Assembly (NCBI GenBank): GCA_018713405.1
Contig: DVOR01000008.1
Location: 1-13,890 of the forward strand
DNA: 13,890 bases
DNA from: Candidatus Spyradenecus faecavium
GTDB taxonomy: Bacteria > Verrucomicrobiota > Kiritimatiellia > RFP12 > DVOR01
Direction: 5' to 3'
Part shown: piece after piece, positions 7,067-13,890 of the stretch
Layout: every line of letters begins with the position of its first letter
Numbering within the stretch: the stretch's first letter is position 1
Translations under genes and position numbers: made by a program
Notes under the pieces: model-generated
What the model was told of the DNA's origin: nothing
Seen by the model: the letters and a program-made list of their open reading frames with translations, nothing else
Databases searched by the model: none

Positions 7067-7075
7067 TGGTATAAT
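7067..7075 (+). promoter_or_regulatory. Extended -10 promoter of the DJ-1-rpoN-dehydrogenase-recO unit
   Basis: TGGTATAAT is a consensus -10 (TATAAT, 7070-7075) preceded by an extended -10 TGn. The region 17-18 bases upstream (GCAAGA, GGCAAG) is a poor -35. Transcription would start near 7082, about 20 bases before the ATG at 7103, with GGAGGA at 7091-7096 as ribosome site. Confidence 0.7.
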
Positions 7076-7102
7076 GTGGGCGAACTTTTTGGAGGAACCG
7101 TC

Positions 7103-7657
7103 ATGGCTCTTGTGATGATGTTGGCGAACGGCTTCGAGGAGATCGAGGCGCTGGGGACGTTGGATCTGTTGCGGCGCGCGGGCGTGGAGGTCTCGACCTG
7201 CACGCTGAACACCACGCCGTTGACGCTGGGCGCGCACGGCATCGCCGTGGAGGCCGAGCTCTGCCTGACGGAGCTGGACAGCACGCGGTTCGACGGCGTG
7301 ATCCTGCCCGGCGGGATGGGCGGCTCGCAAGCCCTCGCGGCCACGCAGGGCGTGCTGGAGCTGATCAAGGAGTATGACGCCGCGGGCAAGCTCGTCTGCG
7401 CCATCTGCGCGGCGCCGGCCCTGGTGCTGACGGCCGCCGGCATCCTGCCCGGCCGCCCCGCCACGTGCTACCCCGCGCCGGACTTCACGGCGGCCCTGGG
7501 CGACGGCTATCGCCGCGAGAAGGCGGTCGTCGACGGCAACCTCATCACGGCGGAGGGGCCGGGCCGCTTCAAGGACTTCGCCCGCGCCATCATCGTGCGC
7601 GTGCAGGGCGAGGAGGCCGCGCGGCAGACCTTCGCCGACGCGCTCCTGGAGGATTGA
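7103..7657 (+). CDS. DJ-1/PfpI-family protein (YajL/DJ-1 type)
   Basis: A 184-residue cytoplasmic protein of normal length for the family. It opens with ALVMMLANGFEEIEALGTLDLLRRAG, with Glu15 as the conserved acidic residue. It contains FDGVILPGGMGGSQAL and the nucleophile elbow VCAICAAPALVL with Cys102, the reactive cysteine corresponding to DJ-1 Cys106. Family members are linked to oxidative stress, chaperone activity and glyoxalase or deglycase reactions; which applies here cannot be told. The start at 7103 is fixed by GGAGGA six bases upstream and by the promoter at 7067; longer in-frame extensions would begin upstream of the transcription start. The stop overlaps the region where rpoN begins. 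First gene of a four-gene unit. Confidence 0.92.
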   Translation: MALVMMLANGFEEIEALGTLDLLRRAGVEVSTCTLNTTPLTLGAHGIAVEAELCLTELDSTRFDGVILPGGMGGSQALAATQGVLELIKEYDAAGKLVCAICAAPALVLTAAGILPGRPATCYPAPDFTAALGDGYRREKAVVDGNLITAEGPGRFKDFARAIIVRVQGEEAARQTFADALLED

Positions 7658-7665
7658 CCGCCCCC

Positions 7666-9156
7666 GTGCCCGGGCTCGCACAAAGCCTCGGCGCGGCGCA
7701 GGCCCAGCGCCAGACGCAGGAGACGACCCTCTCCATGCAGGCGCGTCAGCGTCTGCGCCTCCTGCCCCTGCCCCTGCCGGAACTCCGCGCGGAGCTGCGA
7801 CGCCAGGCGGAGCAGAACCCTTTTCTCGACTATCAGGAGCCGCTCGTCGGCGCGGTGTCGCTGGACGCCGTCGCGGAGCGTGATGCCGCGGTCGCGGACG
7901 AGACGGAGGACCTCGATTACCTCAACGCCTCGCTCGAGGGCTTCGGCGACCAGGCCGACCCCGAGGCCTTGGCCGAGGCCACGCGGCGGCACGACTGGCT
8001 GATCGCGACGCAGACCGAGCCCGAGACACTCTACCGCCACCTGGAGCGGCAGGTCCTCCGTCAGATGGCCGAGGGCCCGCGCCGTGACCTGACGTTGCTG
8101 GTGTGCGACGCGCTCGACGCCGACGGCTACCTGCGCGAGGACGCCCACGCCCTGCTCGCCGATTGGTGGCAGGCCAACGGCGGCCAGCCGCCCGTGGCCT
8201 TCACGGAGGCCGACGCGGAGGCCGCCGTCAAGACCGTGCAGGGGCTGGACCCCGTGGGCGTGGGGGCGCGCTCGTTGGCCGAATGCCTGGCGTTGCAGAC
8301 CCGCGCCGACCCACGCGACCTCCCCGACCGCGCGCTCTACCTGCGCCTGTGCGACCGCTTGGGCAGCCTGCTCACGGAGTCGCGCGAGCGTCTGGCCCGC
8401 GACCTGCGGTGCACGCCCGAGGAGCTGGTCGGGGCCTTGGCCTACCTGCGCACGCTCAACCCCTTCCCCGGGCGCGCCTTCGCGCCGCGAGAGCCCCTCG
8501 AGAGCCCCGAGATCGTGGCCCTGCGCGGGCCGGACGGACGGTGGCGGGCGGTCTGCGACGAACGCCGCTTTCCCCTCTTCCGCGTGGACGAGGCCGCCAT
8601 CGAGGCCGCCCGTGCCGCGGCGCGCACGCGCGACGAGCGTGCCTGCGTCACCGACCTGGCCGAGCGCGCGCGGTCGGAGGCCGAGGCCTACCGGGAGCGC
8701 AACGACACCCTCCGCCGCGTGGCGCAGGCGGCCTTCGACCGGCAGGGCGCCTTCCTGGACAGCGGCGGTGACCCGGCCACGCTGCGCCCGCTCCTGCAGA
8801 AGGAGGTCGCCGAGGCCGTGGGCTACGACAAGAGCATCGTCTCGCGTGTGGTGCGCGACAAGGCCGTGCGCGTGGCGACCAGCCGCAGGCTCCTGCCGTT
8901 GGCCGGCTTCTTCACGCACGCCGTGGCAAGCGAGGGCGAGGAGGCCGTCTCCGACCAGCAGGCCAAGGGCGCGCTGAAGGCGCTCGTCGCGGCTGAGGAC
9001 CCCGCGCATCCCCTTTCCGACCAAGCCCTCGCCGAGGCGCTCGCCGCGCAGGGCATCGCCGTGGCTAGGCGCACGGTGGCGAAGTATCGTGAACAACTGG
9101 GCATCGCCTCGACGCGCGAGCGGCGGCGGGCGGCCCCGAAAGGAACCGGACCATGA
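7666..9156 (+). CDS. rpoN: RNA polymerase sigma-54 factor RpoN
   Basis: A 496-residue sigma-54 with all expected regions. Region I is at about 1-55, LAQSLGAAQAQRQTQETTLS then LRLLPLPLPELRAELRRQAEQNPFL, poorer in Gln than usual. An acidic linker follows (about 65-100), then the core-binding domain (about 110-300), a helix-turn-helix (LQKEVAEAVGYDKSIVSRVVRDKAV, 377-401) and the RpoN box ARRTVAKYRE (467-476) that reads the -24 element. It directs transcription that depends on bEBP activators; none is encoded in this window. There is no ATG before residue 24. I take GTG at 7666, 12 bases after the GGAGGA at 7648-7653; TTG at 7654, overlapping the DJ-1 stop, is the alternative (500 residues). Its stop overlaps the next ATG as ATGA. 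Identity is secure; the start is less so. Confidence 0.93.
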   Translation: MPGLAQSLGAAQAQRQTQETTLSMQARQRLRLLPLPLPELRAELRRQAEQNPFLDYQEPLVGAVSLDAVAERDAAVADETEDLDYLNASLEGFGDQADPEALAEATRRHDWLIATQTEPETLYRHLERQVLRQMAEGPRRDLTLLVCDALDADGYLREDAHALLADWWQANGGQPPVAFTEADAEAAVKTVQGLDPVGVGARSLAECLALQTRADPRDLPDRALYLRLCDRLGSLLTESRERLARDLRCTPEELVGALAYLRTLNPFPGRAFAPREPLESPEIVALRGPDGRWRAVCDERRFPLFRVDEAAIEAARAAARTRDERACVTDLAERARSEAEAYRERNDTLRRVAQAAFDRQGAFLDSGGDPATLRPLLQKEVAEAVGYDKSIVSRVVRDKAVRVATSRRLLPLAGFFTHAVASEGEEAVSDQQAKGALKALVAAEDPAHPLSDQALAEALAAQGIAVARRTVAKYREQLGIASTRERRRAAPKGTGP

Positions 9157-10049
9157 AACCGATGTTGCTGATTTGGCTGACCTACCGTGGCGTCTCCGAC
9201 TTCATCGCCACGCGCGAGCAAGTGGCGCGCTGGGCGGAGCAGGTGCCCGAGCTGGACGTCGTCTTCGCCGAGACGCAGGAAGACTTCGTGCGGAACCTCT
9301 CCAAGGCCACCTTCGTGATGACCTTCACCTTCTCGGAGGCGTGGCTGCCGCTGACCTACCGCCTGAAGTGGATGGCCACGCCCGCGGCGGGACGCGAGCT
9401 GTTGGGCGCGCGTATCCCAGGCCGCATCCGCCTGACGCACGGTACCTTCCATGGAGAGCTGATGGCCGAGAGCGCGGTGGGGATGCTCCTGGCCGTGCGG
9501 CGCGGGCTCCTGCCCGGGCTGGGGCTGTGCGGCCCCGGCGAGGCCTGGCCCATCCACGTGCCCGGGCGGTGCGCGGTGGCCGGCAGCCGCGCCGTCGTGC
9601 TGGGCTACGGCCACATCGGCAAGGCCATCGGTGCGAAGCTCTCGGCCCTCGGCGTGCACGTCGACGGCGTGACCCACGCGAACCTCGGCGACCTCGACGC
9701 CCTCCTGGCCCGGGCCGACGCCCTCTTCCTGGCCCTGCCCGCCACGCCCGAGACCGACGACATCCTCGACGCCCGCCGCCTGGCCCTCCTGCCGCGCCAC
9801 GCCGTGGTCTGCAACGTCGGCCGCGGCAACGCAATCGACGAGGGTGCGCTCTGCGCCGCGCTCGAGTCCGGCGCCCTCCACGCCGCCTTCCTCGACGTCT
9901 TCAAGGAAGAGCCCTACCCTGAGGACGGCCCGTTGCGCCGCGCCCCGCGGTGCTTCCTGCTGCCGCACGCCTCCGCCTTCGCGCCGGACTACCTGGACCG
10001 CGCCTTCGCCGAGTGGCTGGACCTCTACCGCCGTGACTTCGCCCAGTGA
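9153..10049 (+). CDS. D-isomer-specific 2-hydroxyacid dehydrogenase (NAD-dependent)
   Basis: A 298-residue protein, slightly shorter than the usual 310-330. The nucleotide-binding domain has VLGYGHIGKAIG (149-160). The catalytic set is present: Arg224 in NVGRGNAIDEGAL, Glu252/253 in LDVFKEEP and His272 in LPHASAF. The family reduces 2-keto acids to D-2-hydroxy acids or the reverse with NAD(P)H. The short N-terminal lid domain and the GYGxIGKAIG motif resemble the phosphonate/glyoxylate-reductase-like branch, but the substrate cannot be assigned. The ATG overlaps the rpoN stop (ATGA, 9153-9156), with AAAGGAAC upstream as ribosome site. The C-terminus overlaps the start of recO by 17 bases. Cytoplasmic. 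Confidence 0.9.
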   Translation: MKPMLLIWLTYRGVSDFIATREQVARWAEQVPELDVVFAETQEDFVRNLSKATFVMTFTFSEAWLPLTYRLKWMATPAAGRELLGARIPGRIRLTHGTFHGELMAESAVGMLLAVRRGLLPGLGLCGPGEAWPIHVPGRCAVAGSRAVVLGYGHIGKAIGAKLSALGVHVDGVTHANLGDLDALLARADALFLALPATPETDDILDARRLALLPRHAVVCNVGRGNAIDEGALCAALESGALHAAFLDVFKEEPYPEDGPLRRAPRCFLLPHASAFAPDYLDRAFAEWLDLYRRDFAQ

Positions 10050-10860
10050 GAACAGCCCGCAGGCCTCGCCCCTGCTGAAGAGCCAGGCACTCTGCCTGAG
10101 CGTCCGCCCCTTCTCCAAGACGTCGCAGATGGTCACGTGGCTGACGCTCGACCACGGGCGCGTCACCACCCCCGTCAAGGGTGCCCAGCGCCCCAAGAGC
10201 GCCTTCATCGGCCGCTACGACGTGGGCTACACCTGCGAGCTGGTCTTCTACGCCCGCGAGCGGGAGGGTGTGCACCATATCCGCGAGTGCACGCCCCTCC
10301 GCCTGCGCGAGGGGTTGCGCGGCTCGTGGCGCGCCGCCGAGGCCGCGGCCTACGCCTGCGACCTGACGATGCGCACGGCCCAGCCCGGCATGGCCAACCC
10401 GGCCCTCTTCCGTGCCCTGGGCGACCTGCTCGACACCCTGCCCGCCTGCGCCCCGCACGAGGCCACGCTCGCCCTGCTCTGGTTCGAATCCACCCTCCTG
10501 CACGCGGTCGGCCTGGGGCCCGACTTCGCGCCCTGCCCGCAATGCGCCCCCACGCCGCGGCGCCTCTTCTCGGTGGAGGAAGGCCGCTTCCTCTGCGAGC
10601 ACCGCCCCTCGCGCCTGCGCACGCCCCCCACCCTGACGCTGCACGACGACGTCCCGGCCCTCTACCGGCGCTTCCTCGGCGAGCCCCTCGCGAAGACCCT
10701 GCTCGAGGCCCGCGCCGCCGACCGCCGCGACGACCTTGGCCGCCCCGAGCCCTTCCCCGGCATCTTCGGCCTGCGCCGCTTCCTCGGCGTCTTCCTCTCG
10801 GCCCACCTCGACCTCCCCCCCGGCCCTCGCCGCACCGCCCTCGACCTCCTCATCGGCTGA
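10033..10860 (+). CDS. recO: DNA repair protein RecO
   Basis: A 275-residue protein matching RecO in layout. The N-terminal OB fold spans about 18-95 (ALCLSVRPFSKTSQMVTWLT, HGRVTTPVKGAQRPKS, FIGRYDVGYTCELVFY). A helical domain follows, with a zinc-finger-like insert (CPQC at 168-171, then CEH at 188-190) and a C-terminal helical part ending FLGVFLSAHLDLPPGPRRTALDLL. RecO works with RecR and RecF to load RecA on SSB-coated gaps. No ATG fits the N-terminus; the only suitable start is GTG at 10033, which overlaps the dehydrogenase by 17 bases and lacks a clear ribosome site, so translation is probably coupled. It is the last gene of the plus-strand unit and converges on the tRNA gene. RecO sequences diverge widely, so the call rests on the N-terminal motif, size and cysteines together. 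Confidence 0.85.
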   Translation: MTSPSENSPQASPLLKSQALCLSVRPFSKTSQMVTWLTLDHGRVTTPVKGAQRPKSAFIGRYDVGYTCELVFYAREREGVHHIRECTPLRLREGLRGSWRAAEAAAYACDLTMRTAQPGMANPALFRALGDLLDTLPACAPHEATLALLWFESTLLHAVGLGPDFAPCPQCAPTPRRLFSVEEGRFLCEHRPSRLRTPPTLTLHDDVPALYRRFLGEPLAKTLLEARAADRRDDLGRPEPFPGIFGLRRFLGVFLSAHLDLPPGPRRTALDLLIG

Positions 10861-10897
10861 GGCCGCCGAGCCGGAAGAATGTAACTGTGACGGGCAG

Positions 10898-10930
10898 AAA
10901 AAAGCCCCACGAACCGATGGTTCGTGGGGC
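10898..10930 (-). terminator. Intrinsic terminator of the tRNA-Thr transcript
   Basis: A perfect 12-base-pair hairpin (arms GCCCCACGAACC and GGTTCGTGGGGC, 3-base loop, 10904-10930) is followed on the minus strand by six U residues (10898-10903). It begins 7 bases beyond the tRNA 3' end. On the plus strand the same hairpin lacks a U run, so it is a poor terminator for recO. Confidence 0.9.
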
Positions 10931-10937
10931 GGAAAGC

Positions 10938-11014
10938 TGGAGCCAACTGACGGAATCGGACCGACGACCTGCGCATTACGAATGCGCTGCTCTACCTAGC
11001 TGAGCTAAGTTGGC
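10938..11014 (-). tRNA. tRNA-Thr (anticodon CGU)
   Basis: A 77-base cloverleaf including an encoded CCA. The acceptor stem is GCCAACT/AGTTGGC. The D arm is GCTC-AGCTAGGTA-GAGC. The anticodon stem GCGCA/TGCGC has loop TTCGTAA, giving anticodon CGU for the codon ACG. The variable loop is AGGTC and the T arm is GTCGG-TCCGATT-CCGTC. G1-C72, C2-G71, G35 and U36 agree with known ThrRS identity elements, and the anticodon arm is nearly the same as E. coli thrW. Oddities are a U-U mismatch at the second T-stem pair and a U discriminator, where A is usual for bacterial tRNA-Thr. Confidence 0.95.
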
Positions 11015-11027
11015 TAAAACGTGGCGT

Positions 11028-11056
11028 ATTGTAGCAAACCGGCGAGGGCATTGCAA
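11028..11056 (-). promoter_or_regulatory. Sigma-70 promoter of the tRNA-Thr gene
   Basis: On the minus strand, -35 TTGCAA (11051-11056), a 17-base spacer and -10 TACAAT (11028-11033). The predicted start is near 11021, a few bases before the tRNA 5' end at 11014. The -35 is only 6 bases past the stop of the upstream GH2 gene. Confidence 0.8.
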
Positions 11057-11062
11057 GCCTTT

Positions 11063-13027
11063 TCATCGCGTCCAGACGCAGGTGTCGGTGGCCTTGCCGT
11101 CGGGGGTGCGGAGGGTGACGGCGTTGTCGCCGGGGCGGAGGGGGACGTCGCGCCAGGTGAGGACGCGGTGGGCGTCGGGCTGGGCGACGCCGCAGGATTC
11201 GCCGTTGACGAGGAGCTCGGCGGGGCCGACGTTGGAGAAGGCGCGGACGAAGACCTTGTCGGCCTGGCGTTTGGCGAAGCGTTTCTCGCAGAGGTGGAGG
11301 ACGGGGACGTCGTCGCGCCAGTTGGCCTTGTAGAAGTAGTAGGCGTCCTTGAAGGTCTTGCGGTCGTGGGTCACGAGGCCCTTGTCGTTGATGCCGTCGC
11401 GGTCGCCTTCGGTGCGGTGGCTGGCGGCGAAGTCGAAGAGATTCCAGATGAAGGTGCCCCAGAGGTAGGGCCGCTTGTCGAGCTCGGTCCAGTTGAGGAT
11501 GTGGTATTCGGTCTGCCAGGCCTCGGGGTGGAACTTGCCGGGGGCGTTGGGCTTGCGGATGCGCTCCTCGTGGTGGTCGATGGAGGCGCCGGCGCCGTAT
11601 TCGCTGATGGCGATGCGGAGCTTGGGGTGCTTTTTGCGGGTCTGGTCGAGGAAGGCGCCGAGGTTCTTGGGCATGCCGCCGTACCAGCCGTCGTAACGGT
11701 TCCAGGCGATGAGGTCGGTGACGAAGGTGAGGCCGGCGTCGTTGCCGAGGTTGCTGGCGCCGACGGTGGGGCGGGTGGGGTCTTCGGCCTTGGCGAGGGC
11801 GTTGAGCTCCTTGAGGAAGGGGACGGGGTTGGGGGCCATGCGGAGCTCGTTGAAGAGGCCCCAGACGATGATGGAGGGGTGGTTCTGGTGCTGGCGGATC
11901 ATCTCGACGAGCTGTTGGCGGGCGTTCTCGTGGAGGCGGTCGGAGGGGATGTAGCCTTCGTCGTCGTAGCCGCCGGGGCCGACGAAGGGAATCTCGGCCC
12001 AGACGAGCAGGCCCGCGCGGTCGCAGGCGTCGTACATCTCCTCGGCCTGGGGATAGTGCGCCAGGCGGACGGCGTTGGCGCCCATGTCGCGCATGATCTC
12101 GACGTCGCGCAGGTGGTCGGCCTCGGTGAGGGCGGAGAGCTTGCCTTCCCACTCTTGGTGGCGGCAGACGCCGCGCACCTGGATGTGGCGGCCGTTGAGG
12201 AAGAGACCCTGATTGGGGTCGACGCGGACCTCGCGCACGCCGAAGGTCTCGGTGACGCTGTCCTTGCCGACGCGGACGGTAAGGGTGTAGAGGAAGGGGT
12301 CGGCCACGCCGTCCCAGCGATGGGGGTCGGCGAGGGTGACGGGGACGCGCGCGGCGTCGACGCCCTGCGCGGTGAAGGTCTTCCCGGCGACCTCGACGGA
12401 GACGGTCTGCGGTTGGCCGGTGGAGTTGGCGAGGGCGACGTCGACGGTCAGCTTGGCCTCGGCGTCGGTGAGGCTCTCCTGGCGGATGCGCACGCCGGAG
12501 GAGCCGTTGTCCAGCGGGCTCACGCACACGGGGTCGGCCACGATGAGCTCCACGCCGCGGTAGAGGCCGCCGAAGATGTTGAAGTCGCCGGTCAGGGGGA
12601 TGATGTCGGAGGTCTCGGCGTTGGAGACGCGCACGCGGAGCTCGGCGGACTTGCCCACGGGCGGGAGGTGCGGCGTCAGCTCATGGCAGAAGGCGGTGTA
12701 GGCGCCGCGGTGCTGGCCGAGCCAGACGTTGTTGAACTGGACGTCGGCGATGACCGACGCGCCCTTGAAGCGGAGGAAGACGCGCTTGCCCTTCCACTCG
12801 GGGCGCGTCTTGAGCTGGGTCTTGTAGATGCCCAGCGTGCGGGTGTAGGGGTGGGCGCTTTCGGCGTCGGCGGTGTTCCAGGTGTGCGGCAGGGAAACAG
12901 CCTTCCAGTTGTCCTTCTCGAAGGCGTGGCCGTAGCGGAACTTCCATCCCTCGTTCAGGGGGATGATTTCGCGGGCCTGGACGGCGGCGCAGAGGCAGAG
13001 GGCGAGCAGGGCGAGGAACCTTCTCAT
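11063..13027 (-). CDS. Secreted glycoside hydrolase family 2 (beta-galactosidase-like)
   Basis: A 654-residue protein with a Sec signal peptide (MRRFLALLALCLCAAVQA). The N-terminal GH2 sugar-binding jelly roll is at about 20-165 (NEGWKFRYG, SLPHTWN, RVFLRFKGA, NIFGGLYRGVEL). An immunoglobulin-like domain spans about 168-265 and a TIM barrel about 270-570, followed by a short beta domain that resembles those at the C-end of DUF4982-type GH2 enzymes. Catalytic residues are visible: acid/base Glu394 in WGLFNELRM and nucleophile Glu476 in ISEYGAGA. RLAHYPQAEEMYDACDRAGLLVWAEIPF is the expected GH2 barrel block. The layout suggests exo-acting beta-galactosidase in the periplasm or outside, but beta-glucuronidase or mannosidase cannot be excluded. 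The start at 13027 is chosen for the signal peptide; the ribosome site is weak (AAAGG about 12 bases away). No terminator follows, so transcription may run into the tRNA and end at 10898. Confidence 0.92.
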   Translation of the reverse strand: MRRFLALLALCLCAAVQAREIIPLNEGWKFRYGHAFEKDNWKAVSLPHTWNTADAESAHPYTRTLGIYKTQLKTRPEWKGKRVFLRFKGASVIADVQFNNVWLGQHRGAYTAFCHELTPHLPPVGKSAELRVRVSNAETSDIIPLTGDFNIFGGLYRGVELIVADPVCVSPLDNGSSGVRIRQESLTDAEAKLTVDVALANSTGQPQTVSVEVAGKTFTAQGVDAARVPVTLADPHRWDGVADPFLYTLTVRVGKDSVTETFGVREVRVDPNQGLFLNGRHIQVRGVCRHQEWEGKLSALTEADHLRDVEIMRDMGANAVRLAHYPQAEEMYDACDRAGLLVWAEIPFVGPGGYDDEGYIPSDRLHENARQQLVEMIRQHQNHPSIIVWGLFNELRMAPNPVPFLKELNALAKAEDPTRPTVGASNLGNDAGLTFVTDLIAWNRYDGWYGGMPKNLGAFLDQTRKKHPKLRIAISEYGAGASIDHHEERIRKPNAPGKFHPEAWQTEYHILNWTELDKRPYLWGTFIWNLFDFAASHRTEGDRDGINDKGLVTHDRKTFKDAYYFYKANWRDDVPVLHLCEKRFAKRQADKVFVRAFSNVGPAELLVNGESCGVAQPDAHRVLTWRDVPLRPGDNAVTLRTPDGKATDTCVWTR

Positions 13028-13072
13028 GGGGGCAGGGGCCTTTGGTTGGGGTGGAGGGCGTATTGTTCCTCT

Positions 13073-13101
13073 ACGATAAAGGAAAAGCGGGGGCGATGCA
13101 A
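13073..13101 (-). promoter_or_regulatory. Sigma-70-type promoter of the GH2 gene
   Basis: On the minus strand, -35 TTGCAT (13096-13101), a 17-base spacer and -10 TATCGT (13073-13078). Transcription would start near 13066, giving a leader of about 39 bases. It lies just after the terminator of the upstream gene, so the GH2 gene is probably its own unit. Confidence 0.6.
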
Positions 13102-13133
13102 GTGCGCAAACGGACTTGTCGGGCGGGGGGGAC

Positions 13134-13167
13134 AAAAAAGCGCACCCCGGGGTGTCCCGGGGCGCGC
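13134..13167 (-). terminator. Intrinsic terminator of the F5/8C-NPCBM gene
   Basis: On the minus strand, a 12-base-pair stem (GCGCGCCCCGGG with CCCGGGGTGCGC, one G-U pair, 4-base loop, 13140-13167) is followed by six U residues (13134-13139). It begins 18 bases after the stop codon of the gene at the right edge. Confidence 0.88.
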
Positions 13168-13185
13168 CTTGGCAGGGGCCGTGGC

Positions 13186-13890
13186 TCAGCGGATGCCGGA
13201 GCCGGCGCGGAAGAGGCGGAGCTCGGTCCAGACGCCGGTGTCGGAGGCGGAGGCGCCGACCTCGCCGGTGAGGGTGAAGCGGAGCTGCTTGGCGCCGACG
13301 GGGATGTCGACGTCGATGAGCTGCTTCACGTCCTGCGGCTTCATGCCGACGCGGGAGAAGATCTCCTTGCCGTCGGCGAGGATGCGGAAGGTGACGGTGC
13401 CGGTGTTGGCGTTGCCGCTCTCCATGCCGGCGTGGCCCTTGATCTTGTCCCAGGTGCCGTCGAGGTCAAGGGTCCAGTCGGCGCCGACGGTGTCCTTGCG
13501 GCAGGCCTCGTAGTCGACGCCGTCGACGGTGAGGGTCTCGGTGCCGATGTCCTCGGTCTCGTCGGGGAGGGGCTCGGCGTCGAGGTCCTGGAGGACGTCG
13601 ATCTCTGCGGCGGAGCCGAAGTGGGAGCCGTTCTGGGCGGAGGTGAAGGAGATGCGGAGGTAGCGGGCCCAGGTGGCGTCGAACGTGATGGCACGGGACT
13701 CGACCTTGGTGAACTTCTCGAACTCACCCTCGGCGACGGTCTTGAACTGGCCGGGGAAGCGGGCGGCCTCGATCTTGTAGCCCTTGATGACGCCGTTGCC
13801 GAGGTTGGCGCGCGGCAGGTAGGTGACGGTGTTGACGGGGTAGAGGCCGTTCATGTCCACGTCGATGACGTAGGGGAAGGTGGTGGGCTG
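13186..13890 (-). CDS. C-terminal part of a carbohydrate-active protein: F5/8C plus NPCBM modules (5' end off right edge)
   Basis: The frame is open to the right edge; 234 residues and the stop are in the window. Residues 1 to about 102 of this fragment are an F5/8 type C (discoidin-like) module: VNTVTYLPRANLGNGVIKGYKI, FKTVAEGEF, TWARYLRISFTSAQNGSHFGSAAEIDVLQ. This form is common at the C-end of alpha-L-fucosidases and sialidases. An acidic linker follows, then an NPCBM module (about 122-228): GADWTLDLDGTWDKIKGHAGM, TVTFRILADGKEIFSR, IDVDIPVGAKQLRFTLT. NPCBM is a carbohydrate-binding module attached to glycosidases. The catalytic part is outside the window, so the enzyme class is unknown. 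A GTG near 13858 is in frame, but the F5/8C match begins upstream of it, so it is not the start. It is followed by a strong terminator and then the GH2 gene. Confidence 0.85.
   Translation of the reverse strand, partial: QPTTFPYVIDVDMNGLYPVNTVTYLPRANLGNGVIKGYKIEAARFPGQFKTVAEGEFEKFTKVESRAITFDATWARYLRISFTSAQNGSHFGSAAEIDVLQDLDAEPLPDETEDIGTETLTVDGVDYEACRKDTVGADWTLDLDGTWDKIKGHAGMESGNANTGTVTFRILADGKEIFSRVGMKPQDVKQLIDVDIPVGAKQLRFTLTGEVGASASDTGVWTELRLFRAGSGIR

Larger units (their letters stand above)
6727..7102. other. Divergent intergenic region between the cytochrome and DJ-1 genes
   Basis: This 376-base gap holds no convincing gene. From left to right it contains the leader and promoter of the minus-strand cytochrome unit, the four-copy palindrome array, an imperfect 10-base inverted repeat (CGATTCCGCC at 6971-6980 and GGCGGATTCG at 6994-7003, one mismatch, 13-base loop), and the plus-strand DJ-1 promoter and ribosome site. 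The inverted repeat is upstream of both predicted transcription starts, so it is more likely a DNA site than an RNA structure. Confidence 0.7.

Noticed and set aside
6727..7102. Sigma-54 promoter (TGGC-N8-TGC type) near the rpoN gene or the palindrome array
   Set aside because: I looked for paired GG and GC elements at the right spacing in the gap and found none convincing; the visible promoters are sigma-70-like.
10904..10930. Terminator for recO on the plus strand
   Set aside because: The hairpin is perfect, but on the plus strand it is followed by GGAAAGC rather than a T run. Only the minus-strand side has six T residues.
13028..13135. Longer GH2 start at 13135
   Set aside because: It would place 36 residues before a clear signal peptide and would begin upstream of the promoter at 13073-13101.
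11021..13513. 830-codon plus-strand open frame opposite the GH2 gene
   Set aside because: It runs through the GH2 gene, its promoter and the terminator at 13134; the minus strand is the real coding strand with catalytic glutamates in place.

Overview
The window is GC-rich bacterial chromosome with dense, mostly overlapping genes. Its gene mix includes secreted glycoside hydrolases with F5/8C and NPCBM modules, a secreted YVTN-propeller/di-haem cytochrome, Gfo/Idh/MocA and RidA-type proteins, and a sigma-54 gene. This suggests a member of the PVC superphylum, most likely Kiritimatiellota or a relative from a gut or anoxic habitat. The taxonomic call is inference from gene content; no rRNA or other decisive marker is present.

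Left part, minus strand (1-6786). A promoter at 6757-6786 drives a three-gene unit with 18- and 28-base gaps: a secreted beta-propeller/di-haem c-type cytochrome, a RidA-superfamily protein that resembles chorismatases (FkbO/Hyg5 type), and a single ORF joining a complete QueH (epoxyqueuosine reductase) to a complete Gfo/Idh/MocA oxidoreductase. Next come a small protein-kinase-fold gene with its own extended -10 promoter, a CorA magnesium channel whose start overlaps the kinase stop, and the 5' end of a secreted SGNH esterase running off the left edge.

Middle (6727-7102). The 376-base divergent intergenic region carries four evenly spaced palindromes (left half-sites at 6845, 6867, 6889 and 6910) and promoters facing both ways.

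Right-middle, plus strand (7067-10860). From an extended -10 promoter runs a tightly coupled unit: DJ-1/PfpI-family protein, sigma-54 (rpoN), a D-2-hydroxyacid dehydrogenase and recO. Each gene starts at or within a few bases of the end of the one before.

Right part, minus strand (10898-13890). A tRNA-Thr(CGU) has its own promoter and a strong intrinsic terminator. Upstream of it is a secreted GH2 glycosidase with a good -35/-10 promoter. At the right edge is the C-terminal part (F5/8C plus NPCBM) of another carbohydrate-active protein, ended by an intrinsic terminator. These last two are probably part of a polysaccharide-degrading locus.

The most unusual items are the QueH-Gfo/Idh fusion, the chorismatase-like protein in the same unit as a secreted cytochrome, and the phased palindrome array.
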